64,000 bases of DNA from NCBI GenBank assembly GCA_964058805.1, contig CAXKVV010002144.1:186001-250000 (forward strand). The letters run 5' to 3'. Origin of the DNA: Schoenoplectus triqueter (lineage: Eukaryota; Streptophyta; Magnoliopsida; Poales; Cyperaceae). Shown piece after piece: positions 45,401 through 55,379 of this stretch. Made by a program: the position numbers and the translations under genes. Positions within the stretch are counted from its first letter, which is position 1; each line of letters begins with the position of its first letter. The notes beneath the pieces are model-generated. The model was not told the origin of the DNA. It did no database searches and saw only the letters and a program-made list of their open reading frames with translations.

Positions 45401-46110
45401 CGCCTGTCTCAGGCGACGAGGCGATAGGTTAGATCTTCCCTTCCTTCTATTTCTTCTTTGGTTATAACAATTTGTCTAACCCATTTATTTTACTTGCAGA
45501 TGTTTCATCGAGGGATGTGCAGCTCGCCTTGGCCGCGCTGGCGGATGCACTCCGGGATACCTTCTTCGGAGGCTATCCGCTAGATTTCGAGATCTTGGAC
45601 TCTTTGCCCAATGGTTTCTCCTTCGATTGGTATAGGCTGATGCGGGATACCATCGCGCCAGCTCTACTCATTGCACCTCGTCTCGAGAGCACTTTCATTT
45701 CCAGGAGGTGTGAGGAGCTGCTCAGGGCTTACCAGGATGCGAGCTCTCTCGTATATCAGCACGAGTTGGAGATTCATGAGCTACGCAGGCATTTGGAGGC
45801 CGCTCGACTCCACTATCTTCAGCGGCTCTCTTCTTGTGCCACTCTCCGCTCCATGGGAGTCAGTGGTGGGCCCGCTCGACTGCTCGTGCAGGAGCTAGAG
45901 GACCACAGATTGTCGGTGGAGGGCTTCTCTCGACATTTGGCGGGACATCTCCCGGAGTTGCAGATTCACACGAGTGCTCGGGATAGTGCCTTCGCTCAGT
46001 TCTTGGACTTCGAGGCAGCTTCGGAGGAGGATAGGCACTCCCTCCATACTCATTTAGAGATTATTAGCACTATGTTATTAGAGTTGGAGTCCCGCTTTTT
46101 GGGCCCATAG
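42432..46110 (+). CDS. Antisense six-exon gene of the Tat element: plant mobile domain protein, one nonsense codon
   Basis: Opposite to gag-pol. Exons: about 42432-44337, 44415-44588, 44666-44773, 44838-45263, 45338-45427, 45500-46110. All five introns (64-77 bp) have GT-AG ends and are in phase 1, and the frame continues through all of them, about 1,095 residues. Exon 1 carries a plant mobile domain: FLSMFHYHIDTPWLRAFCERW, TNTLFIDDRELTPTLLEI, then QQLTGLPIFG. Exons 2-5 are acidic, Pro/Ser-rich linker. Exon 6 is mainly helical (LEIHELRRHLEAARLHYLQRL), likely coiled coil. Tat elements are known to carry such antisense ORFs; their role is unknown. One in-frame TGA (43644-43646) interrupts exon 1. 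No ATG starts the open frame (open from 42432, first ATG some 86 codons inside), so a small upstream exon may be missing. Confidence 0.8.
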
Positions 46111-48071
46111 ACTGCACTTTCATTTTTTTCTTTCTCCTTTTCTTTTGCTATACTTGATATAGGATGCATTGACATTTATCATTTTGATCTCTTGTTGTGG
46201 ATGATGCTTGCTTCTATTATTATCCTTTCGTCGCTTCCTCTGCAGCGCGAGGAAGTATTTCATCGATTTCATGCTGTGCACTTTCAATCTTATTTGCAAA
46301 AGCGCCCTATTACAACTGCTTCATTCTTTCGCAGCGTCTAAACATAATAAAAGGAAAATCTTATAACATCCTATTACATTCATTCTATGCATGCTTTTCC
46401 TTATCTATTACAATACAGAACTTAGCAATCGTGGTATTTTACGGATACCGAACCTGTCTGTATTGACCTCTAGGCCGGGTACAGAATAAACCCGTTTATC
46501 CCTTTATTACTGATGGATAAACTTACCAGTATCAATTGGATTATGGATGCAATTGATAACACCATTTTGTGGATGCTCCTTATATATTTAATTGACTTTT
46601 ATTTGTGGAAGCTCACCCACTCTCCCCTCATTTATGCATCGTTGCGTGCGGAAGTGGAAACTCACATTCACTCATCTCCACTCAATTTTATTTTGTGGGG
46701 GTACTACCCTCAAACATCCATCACGCATCCCTGCGAGACAGGCTTTCATCGGGTAGGTCCGCTCTCCATGACCTGAGTCACTTCTTTAAGCGAATTACTT
46801 TATTTGACACTGAATGTCGGGCAAAGCATAAACCCTTAGTCTGACCCCTCCATGACCTATTTTGGGATTAGAAACAGATCACCTCCTTGGGCGTGTGGTA
46901 CTTTTGCGGATGAATGTACCCAACCTGGTTTTTTATATTTTAGCTACCCTCAAACATCCATCACGCATCCCCGCGAGACAGGCTTTCATCGGGTAGGTTC
47001 GCTCTCCATGACCTGAGTCACTTCTTTAAGCGAATCACTTTATTTGTCGGGCAAAAGTATAAACCCTTAGTCTGACCCCTCCATGACCTATTTTGGGATT
47101 AGAAACAGATCACCTCCTTGGGCGTGTGGTACTTTTGCGGATGAATGTACCCAACCTGGTTTTTTATATTTTAGCTACCCTCAAACATCCATCACGCATC
47201 CCTACGAGACAGGCTTTCATCGGGTAGGTCCGCTCTCCATGACCTGAGTCACTTCTTTAAGCGAGCCGCTTTGTTTAACATGAAATGTCGGGTACAAGCG
47301 TAAACCCTTGATCTGACCCCTCCATGATATGTCGTGGGATCATGACACACCATTTCTTCGGGCGTGTGGTGCTTTTACGGATGAATGCACCCAACCTGGC
47401 TTTGTATAACACTCATGGTGTCGGGGACAAAGGTGGCAACCCCTTATTGAAAAGATTTTATTATTTTTTATTATCATTTTTTTTATGAGTAGAAAAATAG
47501 GTTTTTTATTGTTTTACATATATATCCATTTATTTTATTAGAAGAAGGCAGATTTTTGGTTATTAGTGATACATGTTACTAATAATACGAGAGTTATTTA
47601 TTTACATGCCCTCAGAAGCGACTATTTACTAGCCACCAATTTGCTCGACCTATCCCTTGGCTTGCGCCGCGGGCGACCAATATGAGCAACTTTCGTCATT
47701 GGGCAACAGATAGTTTGAGGGACAAACTGCAAACCCTGCCCATTTTTGTGTTTATTCTGTATCAAATGGACAAACCCAGTGGTATTTGTATTGTGAGCCC
47801 AAACACCAAAGCTCTCGCCTTACATTCTCGCGTGGTTTTGGTGTTGTATTCCCTTATTCTATTTTTATTTTGTCATAGGGCTAAATGTGTTTGTGTGGTT
47901 TTGGATCTTTGGATGCATTCTATTTACAGATGCACAAGTAGGGTTTTGGGATTTTTATGCAAAAGTGGAGGTTAGACATGGGTTCGTGTTTCGTGCACGT
48001 GTGTGTAAACGAACACTTATTCCCTCCTTATTTATTTACAATAGATACTACTCGATCGGCCCCGCTCCGGG
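46111..48071. other. Non-coding region between the antisense gene and pol
   Basis: No credible ORF. It contains the 3' untranslated parts of both converging transcription units and the tandem array below. Confidence 0.6.
46704..47409. repeat. 231-240 bp tandem repeat, three copies
   Basis: Units start at CTACCCTCAAACATCC at 46704, 46944 and 47175, each ending in ...ACCCAACCTGG. Copies 1 and 2 are nearly identical; copy 3 is more diverged. It lies behind pol, where Tat/Ogre-type elements are known to carry variable tandem repeats that can seed satellites. Confidence 0.9.
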
Positions 48072-51000
48072 CTATGTGTAGTACTTCTTCAGATATCGCC
48101 CATTAATCGGTGGCATGGGCCTCTCACCTTCATGATCTATGAGTTGGTATGCGCCGCCCTCGTATACCTTCTCAATTACATATGGCCCTTCCCAGTTCGG
48201 AGAGAATTTCGGGCCGATGTGCCGGCCAATAATCGGCCTCTTAAGGACAAGAACAAGCTCCCCTTGTTGAAATGCCCTGACTCGCGCCATTTTGTCATAT
48301 GCCCTTGCCATTTTTGCCTGATATATTTCGAGGTTCTGTTGGGCTATCAGCCTCTTCTCGTCCATGGCATCCAACTCGTCCAGTCTAAGTTGTTGGCATT
48401 CGTCCATGGTCATATCATTTTGCATAGCCACCCGTAATGACGGTAATTCCACCTCAAGAGGGAGAACGGCTTCAACCCCAAAAGCCAAAGAATACGGGGT
48501 AGCTTGCGTAGGTGTTCGGTACGTGGTCCGATAAGCCCATAATGCCTCCTGTAGACGATTATCCCAGTCTCGTTGGTTGCCGTCCACGGTCTTTTTCATG
48601 ATATTTATTAGGGTTTTATTAAAGGCTTCGGCCAGGCCGTTGGCTCTCGGATTATAAATGGACGAGAATCTCCAATCAATATTAAATTGCTCCGCCAGGG
48701 CATAAACTTTGGAGCTCTTGAAGGCTGTCCCGTTATCGGATATTATCCGTCGTGGGGTACCGAATCGGTAGAGGATATGCGTCTTGAAGAACTTAACCAC
48801 ATCGGATGCTTTAACTTCTTTAAGCGGGACGGCCTCGGCCCATTTTGTAAAATAATCCGTCGCCGCCAGGATAAACCGGTGACCTCTCGACGTAGGAGGG
48901 TCTATGGGCCCTACTATATCTGTGCCCCACATGTTAAATGGCCAGGATGCTACCGTGGGGTGCAACGGGTTTGGCGCTTGATGTATAAAAGGGCCGTGTA
49001 TCTGGCACATGCGGCACTTCCTTGCATGCTCTTCACAATCAGCCACCATCGTGGGCCAATAATATCCCATTCGCTTGATCTTTAACTTCATTTTTGGCCC
49101 AGACTGATGTGCTCCGCATAGTCCAGAATGAACTTCTTTCATAACCTGCTTGGCTTCAGGCCCTGATACACATCTTAGCCACAACTGATCATAAGACCTA
49201 CGGTATAGCGTATTGCCCACATATGCATACCGTAGTACCCGCTTTCTTAGTTGATCAGCGATTCTTTTATCTTTGGGGAGGGTGCCATGCCGGAAATATT
49301 CGATGAATGGCTGTCTCCAATCATCGTCTTCAGTTATCATTGCTTCTTGGCATTCTATCCTTTCTAGCCCAGCATTTTCATTGTTCACCTCATCTGTTAT
49401 TTGACACAATGATAATGGCCTTCTATTGCGGACGATGATGTGGATTTCCGGCTCTGTTGGTTCACCCAGCTCCTTGGCGAGTTTGGCCAACGCATCTGCT
49501 TCACCATTCACGGCCCTCGTGACCTTCTCGATGGACACGTACGGGATTTTCTTCATTAATTCCATGGCCTTTTGGTGATATTGTATTAGTTCCGGCTTCA
49601 AGACCTTGTATTCGCCAATTATTTGATTTATTATCAACTGTGAATCCCCAAAGATGCGCACAGCCTTGATCTCTAGCTCCAGTGATAGCTCTAGTCCGGC
49701 GATGAGTGCCTCATACTCTGCTTCATTATTTGTACATGGTTCAGTTAAAGCCAGAGAATGTCGTATTATCCCGCCTTCCGGGGTTACGAAGACTAGTCCT
49801 GCGCCAGCTCGCACAGCTGGGACTCCTGGGTCCGCGATCGGCTTAATCGACGAGGCGCCATCAAAGTACATCTCCCATATAGGACTTCCTTCTTCAACAT
49901 GTAGGGTTTCCTCGTCAGGAAAGTCACATTTTAGTGGAGAGTCATCTTGAATCGGGTGTGCAGCCAGGAAATCTGCTAGCGCCTGCCCCTTGATCGCCTT
50001 TTGCGGTGTATATGTGATGTCGAATTCAGTGAGGATGATAGCCCACTTGGCCAGCCTTCCCGTCAGCATTGGCCGAGTCATCAGGTATTTGAGAGGATCT
50101 ACTTTGGATATTAATATGATTTTGTGGGCTAGCATGTAATGCCTCAATTTCTTCACTGCGAAAATTAGGGCTAGACAATGCTTCTCGATCGGTGAATACC
50201 CGTGTTCTGCCCCTACCATCATGCGACTTAGGTAATATAGCGCATTTTGATTACCATCCTGGTTTTCTTGGGCCAATAGGGCTCCCAAGGATCCATCTAG
50301 GGCGGTCGTATATAGAATGAGTTCCTTCCCGGGTATAGGCGCCGCCAATACTGGAGGGTTGAGCAGATATGTCTTGATTTCTTCAAAGGCTCGCTGGCAC
50401 TCGCCATCCCACTTAAACGGGATATTCTTCTTAGTCAGCCGGGTGAAGGGTTGGATTTTACCCGATAGATTGGCTATGAACCGCCTGATGTACGCCAATT
50501 GCCCTTGCAAAGATCGCAATTGTTTTAAATTCTTTGGCGGGGATAGTTCAGTGATTGCTTTGATCTTGCCCGGGTCTATTTCAATTCCCCTGTGGCGTAC
50601 CACAAACCCCAGAAATTTACCAGATGATACCATAAATGCGCATTTCAATGGGTTTAATTTGAGCGCATGTTCTCTCAGGCGGTTGAAAACGACCTCGAGA
50701 TATTGGAGGTGTTCTTCATATGACATGGCCTTGATGACTAGGTCGTCCACATAGCATTCTACTATTTTGTGGATCAGATCGTCGAATATTTTCGTCATCG
50801 CCCGTTGGTAGGTGGCTCCTGCATTTTTGAGCCCAAACGGCATGACTTTGTAACAATATATGCCAATCGGCGTGCGGAATGCCGTGTGCCTCTCATCTTC
50901 TGGCGCCATTTTGATTTGATTATAACCCGCGTAACCGTCCATGAAGGAGAAGACTTCATAGGAGGATGTATGGTCAATTATGATTTCGGTTACTGGGAGT

Positions 51001-54000
51001 GGGAAATCATCTTTAGGGCACGCCTTATTTAAGTCCCGAAAATCCACGCAAATGCGGATTTGCCCATTTTTCTTCTTAACCGGGACAATGCTAGCCACCC
51101 ATTCTGGCGTCTCTTCTTCCCGTATGAAGCCGGCGTCGATGAGTTTCTTTGTCTCCTCCACGACCTTCTCTTCGAGTTCTATTCTCATTCGCCTCGGCGC
51201 TTGTTTAATTGGCTTGAAGGTTGGATCAATTTTTAAGTAATGGACTGCCACGTTGGGATCTAATCCAGGCATCTCTTTATAACTCCAAGCGAAGCAGCCC
51301 ATGTAGCTTTTAAGGAATGTCTTCAACCTGTCAGCCACCTCTTCCGGCAAAGACGCGCTTATGAAAGTCGGTCGTGGGTCTTCTTCCGTCCCCAAATTAA
51401 TTTCAGCTAACTCATCGACCGTGTTAGGCTCCTTTTCTAGCTGTTTCAAAGCATTTTTCAGGACCGGGGTATTGTCCTCTTCTGTTTTATCATCTGGCAT
51501 TTCAACAGAAGTCATGCAGCAGCTCTCTTCCATACGGTACTCCTTGAGAGACCCCTCAAGACATGCTGCGTCATCGCAGTTGTACCCTAACCCCCGGGTG
51601 TATTTTATTTTGCCATCCAGGCCCAGGACCTTATTCTGGCCGCCATTCCAGAGTTCATCGAAGCGCTTGGCCTCGGCCTTGGATATGTCTCTCAGACATT
51701 TTGCCCTTTTTGCCAATTTATACAGCTCCTTTCCAAAGGGATGAGATGCAGCGTCACCGCTCGTTGCATTCTCCGATTCTTGTTCTATCACCCACTTCTT
51801 CCAAGTGTTGTGATCAGGGTTCTTCAGAGACTGGGTTGAATCGCTCTGATAGAAAATTATAGCCTTGTGGATGATAGTTTTCCCTTTGATGCGTTCCACC
51901 TTTGCCGGCACAACAAAGGTTTTCAGGGTTTGGATGTGGTTCACTTCCCTTGGTATAAGGTCTTTAAAATGCCTTTCGGGAACCACAGTAATTTCTAGCG
52001 CTGCCATCTCTTCTTCTATCTCAATATTCATGACTGAGTTGGAGCGGTAGATTTCTTTGATCGGCTTACGTCTCGCAACCTTAGGTTTACTAAGTACGGG
52101 AGTGTGCGAGATCGTATAAGCCACCCCTTTGCCCTTGTTATTCAAGTTATGCGGAGCTGGGTCTTGTTGAAAGCTTTTCGGGAGTTGGATCGTCCCGTTT
52201 CTATGCCCTTCTTCTATTAGGTCCTTGAATACCCAACATTCTTCAATAGTATGACCCAATATGCGATGATAAGGGCAGAATTCGCCTTCACCGGCTCTCT
52301 CTATGTCTGCGGGTCTTTTACAGACGGGAAGTGTCAATCCGCTTTTTAAGGCCTGCTCAAATATCCGAGCTGTTTTATTTTTCAGGAAAGAGTATGGTTT
52401 ACTCTTTTTGACCTTGAGGGTTTGCATGACGGTCGACTGCTTAGCTTTCGTTTCTTCCCCCTTTGATTCATCTACTATGACAATTACTCGTTTGCCGCTA
52501 TCGGGTGCTTGTCTTTCGGGGGTCCCGGAACGGGGTTCGCTCGTCACTTCCTTGAGTAGCTCGGAGTTATAGATCGCGGTTTGCAGGTTTTCAATCATTA
52601 CCATGATTTCATTGTGTTGCATCTTGATATCCTGCATCACTTCCCATTGTTCAGACACCTCTCTTCTATTATTTTCAACTTGGTGCCTTATTTCGTCGAT
52701 CGCATTCCAGACGCGACCTTCGAAATTTTCCCGCCATGAGCGTTCTTCATTTATAGGCCTCGGCCTAACCGGGTTATCCCTTCCGCTACCGGGTCCCGTG
52801 TTGATCATATATGACTCCTCACTTTCATTATCTGTTTCGGGCCCTTTATATGGCTTCTTGAGGATGTGATAAATGATCTCTTCGTCAGACTCCTCTTCCC
52901 AAGGTTGACGATCATGGCCAGATTCTTCTCCCGAGGTGGTATCGCCCGAATTGTTGGAATCTTCGGAATCTTCTCCCGAAGTTGCCTCTATGATCTGAAT
53001 TTGAGGGGTGTTGGCAGGCCTAAAATTGAAAATGACCTCCTCTTCAGAATCACTTGCATTGATTTCGCTCGGTTTTATTTGGGCCTTATACGCAGCCACC
53101 TGTTTGAAGCGGAAGGTTGCTTCTTCACCCGACTTTCTTCCGGGTCTTTGGGCTTGAGTACCTCGGGGTTTAACATTAAATTTGACCTCTTCTTCTTCTC
53201 CAGATGAGGTATCAAATTTAGGGCCTTTGTTGAAGGGTTTCTGACCTGCTTTTGTCATTGGCCGGCTCGGCGCCACAGCGGATTTAGGCAGAAAGTACTG
53301 GGCGTCATTGAATTTAATCTCATGCACCCCGAATGGCTTGACATCTCCGTCAATTCTCTTTTGTTTACCATTCTCGATATATTTCAGGCACTGGTGCAGA
53401 GTAGAGGGTATGACCTGATTACTGTGAAGCCACGGGTGACCCAGCAACGCCCGATAAGAGGTTTCAGCGTCAATGACATAGAATTTAGTAGGCGCTTTTA
53501 GACTTCCGCATTGCAGGTTCAGAGTTATAGCTCCCAGGGCCTTTTGGGAGTTTTGATTGAAGCCATGAATAATTACCTTTTCATCAGATAGGTTCTTCAC
53601 ATCTAAGGTGATGGTCTTCAGGGTTTTGAGCGGCATGATATTGATCGAAGACCCTGCGTCGACCAGGATGCGGCCAATCTTTTGCCCTCCACAGTTTCCG
53701 ATAATGTACAACGGGCGGTTGTGGTCGACGGTGCCTATTAGGAGGTCATCGTCTGTGAAATTTATACAGGCGGCCCGTTTGGCGGTGAATAGGGCTTCTT
53801 GCATATTTTGCTCTATGAAGTATGACTTGTACTTCTCAGGATCTTGCAAGGCCTGGATTAGCACCTCCCTTAGGTCTTGTGACATCATCAACGCGTCAAA
53901 TATGCTTAATAGCGCTGGAATCTTACGCAGATGTGCCAACACATTATATTCTTCGCCCGTCGACCGGGTCCTTTCTGGGTTCTTGCTTGGATTCTCGACC

Positions 54001-55373
54001 TCTTTACCTTTATTCAGGGTCTTATCTTTTCCTTTATCGGAATCCTTGGGAGCTTGTCTCTCAGGTATATAAGTCCCGGACCGGAGCACGGCTTTGCACT
54101 CTTCATTCTTGGTCCCAGAGGTGCTTGCTTCCCCTTCATCATTTGGGAAGAACATCTCCTCTAATGTTGGCATATCTTCATCGTGAGAAGAATATACCAT
54201 GTTGCACGAAGCACCCCAGATTTCTTCGCTTTCTTCTTTATTTATTTCTCCATTTATATCTTCTTTCTTTTGACCTAGGGTTAGCTTCTCCCAGTCTTCT
54301 TTGGAGATGAAATGTTGGAGGGTGATCGCCTCGGGACTGCCCTGCTCATATTCTTCAATCTTACTCTTTTTGGACCTGTTGCTTCTATGCTTCTTTTTCT
54401 TCTTAAGAACCTGGTTTTGGCTTTGGTCCACCTTATAATATACCCTGGGTTTTGGTGGGACCACTGGCGTGATGTCGTCTTTCCATTTCATGCCAGGTTC
54501 TTTCTTAAGAGTTTTAAGCATTTTAATTGATTTCTTTGATAAGTGCGTAGTCCATTGTTCTTCCTGGTCTTCGCATGACTGGCCCGGGACTTTCTCTTCC
54601 TCATGAGAGATCGTGTTGGCCTGTTCATGGGCTGATGGGCTTTGCAAGAACCCTTTTGGTAAAGTAATTTCACCATTTTTATACGCCTTCTCGACCCAAT
54701 CTTTGAAGACCCAGCAATCTTCAATTGAGTGCCCTATTATTCTGTGGTACGGGCAGAAGTTGGGTTCGTCCGATTTATCGGCATCTTCCGGGCGTTTACT
54801 GGCCGGCAGAGTTAGGCCATTCTTCAGTGCCCCTCTGAAGATTTGGGCAACTTTATCTTTCCTGAAGGAGTACGGTTTAGATTTCTTTTGTTTAAGGGAT
54901 TCAAAACTCCGTGAACTCCCTCCTGGATTGGGCCTGGGTCCCTTGTTGTAATTGTTGCCATTTGTGCCACTGCTGCCGCCTTGGGTGTCTGTGTTGGCAA
55001 CCATCTTATCTTTTAGCGAGGTGAATGCCACTTTAGTCTCAGCTCGGGCTCCTCGTTGCGGCCTATTATTCATAAAGTTCGGCATGGTGTGCGGTGACAT
55101 CCTTTCCATGTTGGATACCGATCTGAGCAAGTCTTTGAACGTGTTGACCTTTGTCACACCAAGAAGCATGCCCATCCACCCGTCAATGTTTTTCATGATT
55201 AGGTTGACGGCCTCATCTTCGGTTAATGTGCGATCGCATTTAATGCTGAGGTTTCGCCATCTGTTGATGAAATCTGTCATTGACTCCCCTTTCTTGGGTT
55301 TAGTGCTTGCCAGATCGGCTATGTTTATTTTGTCAGACACCATGACAAATCGTGCCCTGAACGAGTCCGCCAT
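48072..55373 (-). CDS. Tat-type gag C-terminus and pol polyprotein, 2,433 residues
   Basis: Continues the gag frame after one TAG. Order by residue: gag core (1-110); zinc knuckle FCPYHRIIGHSIEDCW (about 207-222); aspartic protease with VDAGSS (Asp about 572); long acidic linker; a second knuckle module FCPYHRILGHTIEECW (about 1032-1047); reverse transcriptase (about 1390-1640) with YVDD at about 1541; RNase H (about 1680-1800); a second, archaeal-type RNase H from YFDGAS (about 1833) with NNEAEYEAL and GDSQLI; integrase with H-H-C-C finger (about 2083-2125) and D, D, E in GTDIVGP, SDNGTAF and GLAEAFN (about 2149-2246); and a chromodomain-less tail. The two RNase H domains mark the Tat lineage. 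The frame has no stop or shift over 7.3 kb. Confidence 0.93.
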   Translation of the reverse strand: MADSFRARFVMVSDKINIADLASTKPKKGESMTDFINRWRNLSIKCDRTLTEDEAVNLIMKNIDGWMGMLLGVTKVNTFKDLLRSVSNMERMSPHTMPNFMNNRPQRGARAETKVAFTSLKDKMVANTDTQGGSSGTNGNNYNKGPRPNPGGSSRSFESLKQKKSKPYSFRKDKVAQIFRGALKNGLTLPASKRPEDADKSDEPNFCPYHRIIGHSIEDCWVFKDWVEKAYKNGEITLPKGFLQSPSAHEQANTISHEEEKVPGQSCEDQEEQWTTHLSKKSIKMLKTLKKEPGMKWKDDITPVVPPKPRVYYKVDQSQNQVLKKKKKHRSNRSKKSKIEEYEQGSPEAITLQHFISKEDWEKLTLGQKKEDINGEINKEESEEIWGASCNMVYSSHDEDMPTLEEMFFPNDEGEASTSGTKNEECKAVLRSGTYIPERQAPKDSDKGKDKTLNKGKEVENPSKNPERTRSTGEEYNVLAHLRKIPALLSIFDALMMSQDLREVLIQALQDPEKYKSYFIEQNMQEALFTAKRAACINFTDDDLLIGTVDHNRPLYIIGNCGGQKIGRILVDAGSSINIMPLKTLKTITLDVKNLSDEKVIIHGFNQNSQKALGAITLNLQCGSLKAPTKFYVIDAETSYRALLGHPWLHSNQVIPSTLHQCLKYIENGKQKRIDGDVKPFGVHEIKFNDAQYFLPKSAVAPSRPMTKAGQKPFNKGPKFDTSSGEEEEVKFNVKPRGTQAQRPGRKSGEEATFRFKQVAAYKAQIKPSEINASDSEEEVIFNFRPANTPQIQIIEATSGEDSEDSNNSGDTTSGEESGHDRQPWEEESDEEIIYHILKKPYKGPETDNESEESYMINTGPGSGRDNPVRPRPINEERSWRENFEGRVWNAIDEIRHQVENNRREVSEQWEVMQDIKMQHNEIMVMIENLQTAIYNSELLKEVTSEPRSGTPERQAPDSGKRVIVIVDESKGEETKAKQSTVMQTLKVKKSKPYSFLKNKTARIFEQALKSGLTLPVCKRPADIERAGEGEFCPYHRILGHTIEECWVFKDLIEEGHRNGTIQLPKSFQQDPAPHNLNNKGKGVAYTISHTPVLSKPKVARRKPIKEIYRSNSVMNIEIEEEMAALEITVVPERHFKDLIPREVNHIQTLKTFVVPAKVERIKGKTIIHKAIIFYQSDSTQSLKNPDHNTWKKWVIEQESENATSGDAASHPFGKELYKLAKRAKCLRDISKAEAKRFDELWNGGQNKVLGLDGKIKYTRGLGYNCDDAACLEGSLKEYRMEESCCMTSVEMPDDKTEEDNTPVLKNALKQLEKEPNTVDELAEINLGTEEDPRPTFISASLPEEVADRLKTFLKSYMGCFAWSYKEMPGLDPNVAVHYLKIDPTFKPIKQAPRRMRIELEEKVVEETKKLIDAGFIREEETPEWVASIVPVKKKNGQIRICVDFRDLNKACPKDDFPLPVTEIIIDHTSSYEVFSFMDGYAGYNQIKMAPEDERHTAFRTPIGIYCYKVMPFGLKNAGATYQRAMTKIFDDLIHKIVECYVDDLVIKAMSYEEHLQYLEVVFNRLREHALKLNPLKCAFMVSSGKFLGFVVRHRGIEIDPGKIKAITELSPPKNLKQLRSLQGQLAYIRRFIANLSGKIQPFTRLTKKNIPFKWDGECQRAFEEIKTYLLNPPVLAAPIPGKELILYTTALDGSLGALLAQENQDGNQNALYYLSRMMVGAEHGYSPIEKHCLALIFAVKKLRHYMLAHKIILISKVDPLKYLMTRPMLTGRLAKWAIILTEFDITYTPQKAIKGQALADFLAAHPIQDDSPLKCDFPDEETLHVEEGSPIWEMYFDGASSIKPIADPGVPAVRAGAGLVFVTPEGGIIRHSLALTEPCTNNEAEYEALIAGLELSLELEIKAVRIFGDSQLIINQIIGEYKVLKPELIQYHQKAMELMKKIPYVSIEKVTRAVNGEADALAKLAKELGEPTEPEIHIIVRNRRPLSLCQITDEVNNENAGLERIECQEAMITEDDDWRQPFIEYFRHGTLPKDKRIADQLRKRVLRYAYVGNTLYRRSYDQLWLRCVSGPEAKQVMKEVHSGLCGAHQSGPKMKLKIKRMGYYWPTMVADCEEHARKCRMCQIHGPFIHQAPNPLHPTVASWPFNMWGTDIVGPIDPPTSRGHRFILAATDYFTKWAEAVPLKEVKASDVVKFFKTHILYRFGTPRRIISDNGTAFKSSKVYALAEQFNIDWRFSSIYNPRANGLAEAFNKTLINIMKKTVDGNQRDWDNRLQEALWAYRTTYRTPTQATPYSLAFGVEAVLPLEVELPSLRVAMQNDMTMDECQQLRLDELDAMDEKRLIAQQNLEIYQAKMARAYDKMARVRAFQQGELVLVLKRPIIGRHIGPKFSPNWEGPYVIEKVYEGGAYQLIDHEGERPMPPINGRYLKKYYT

Positions 55374-55379
55374 CTCGTC

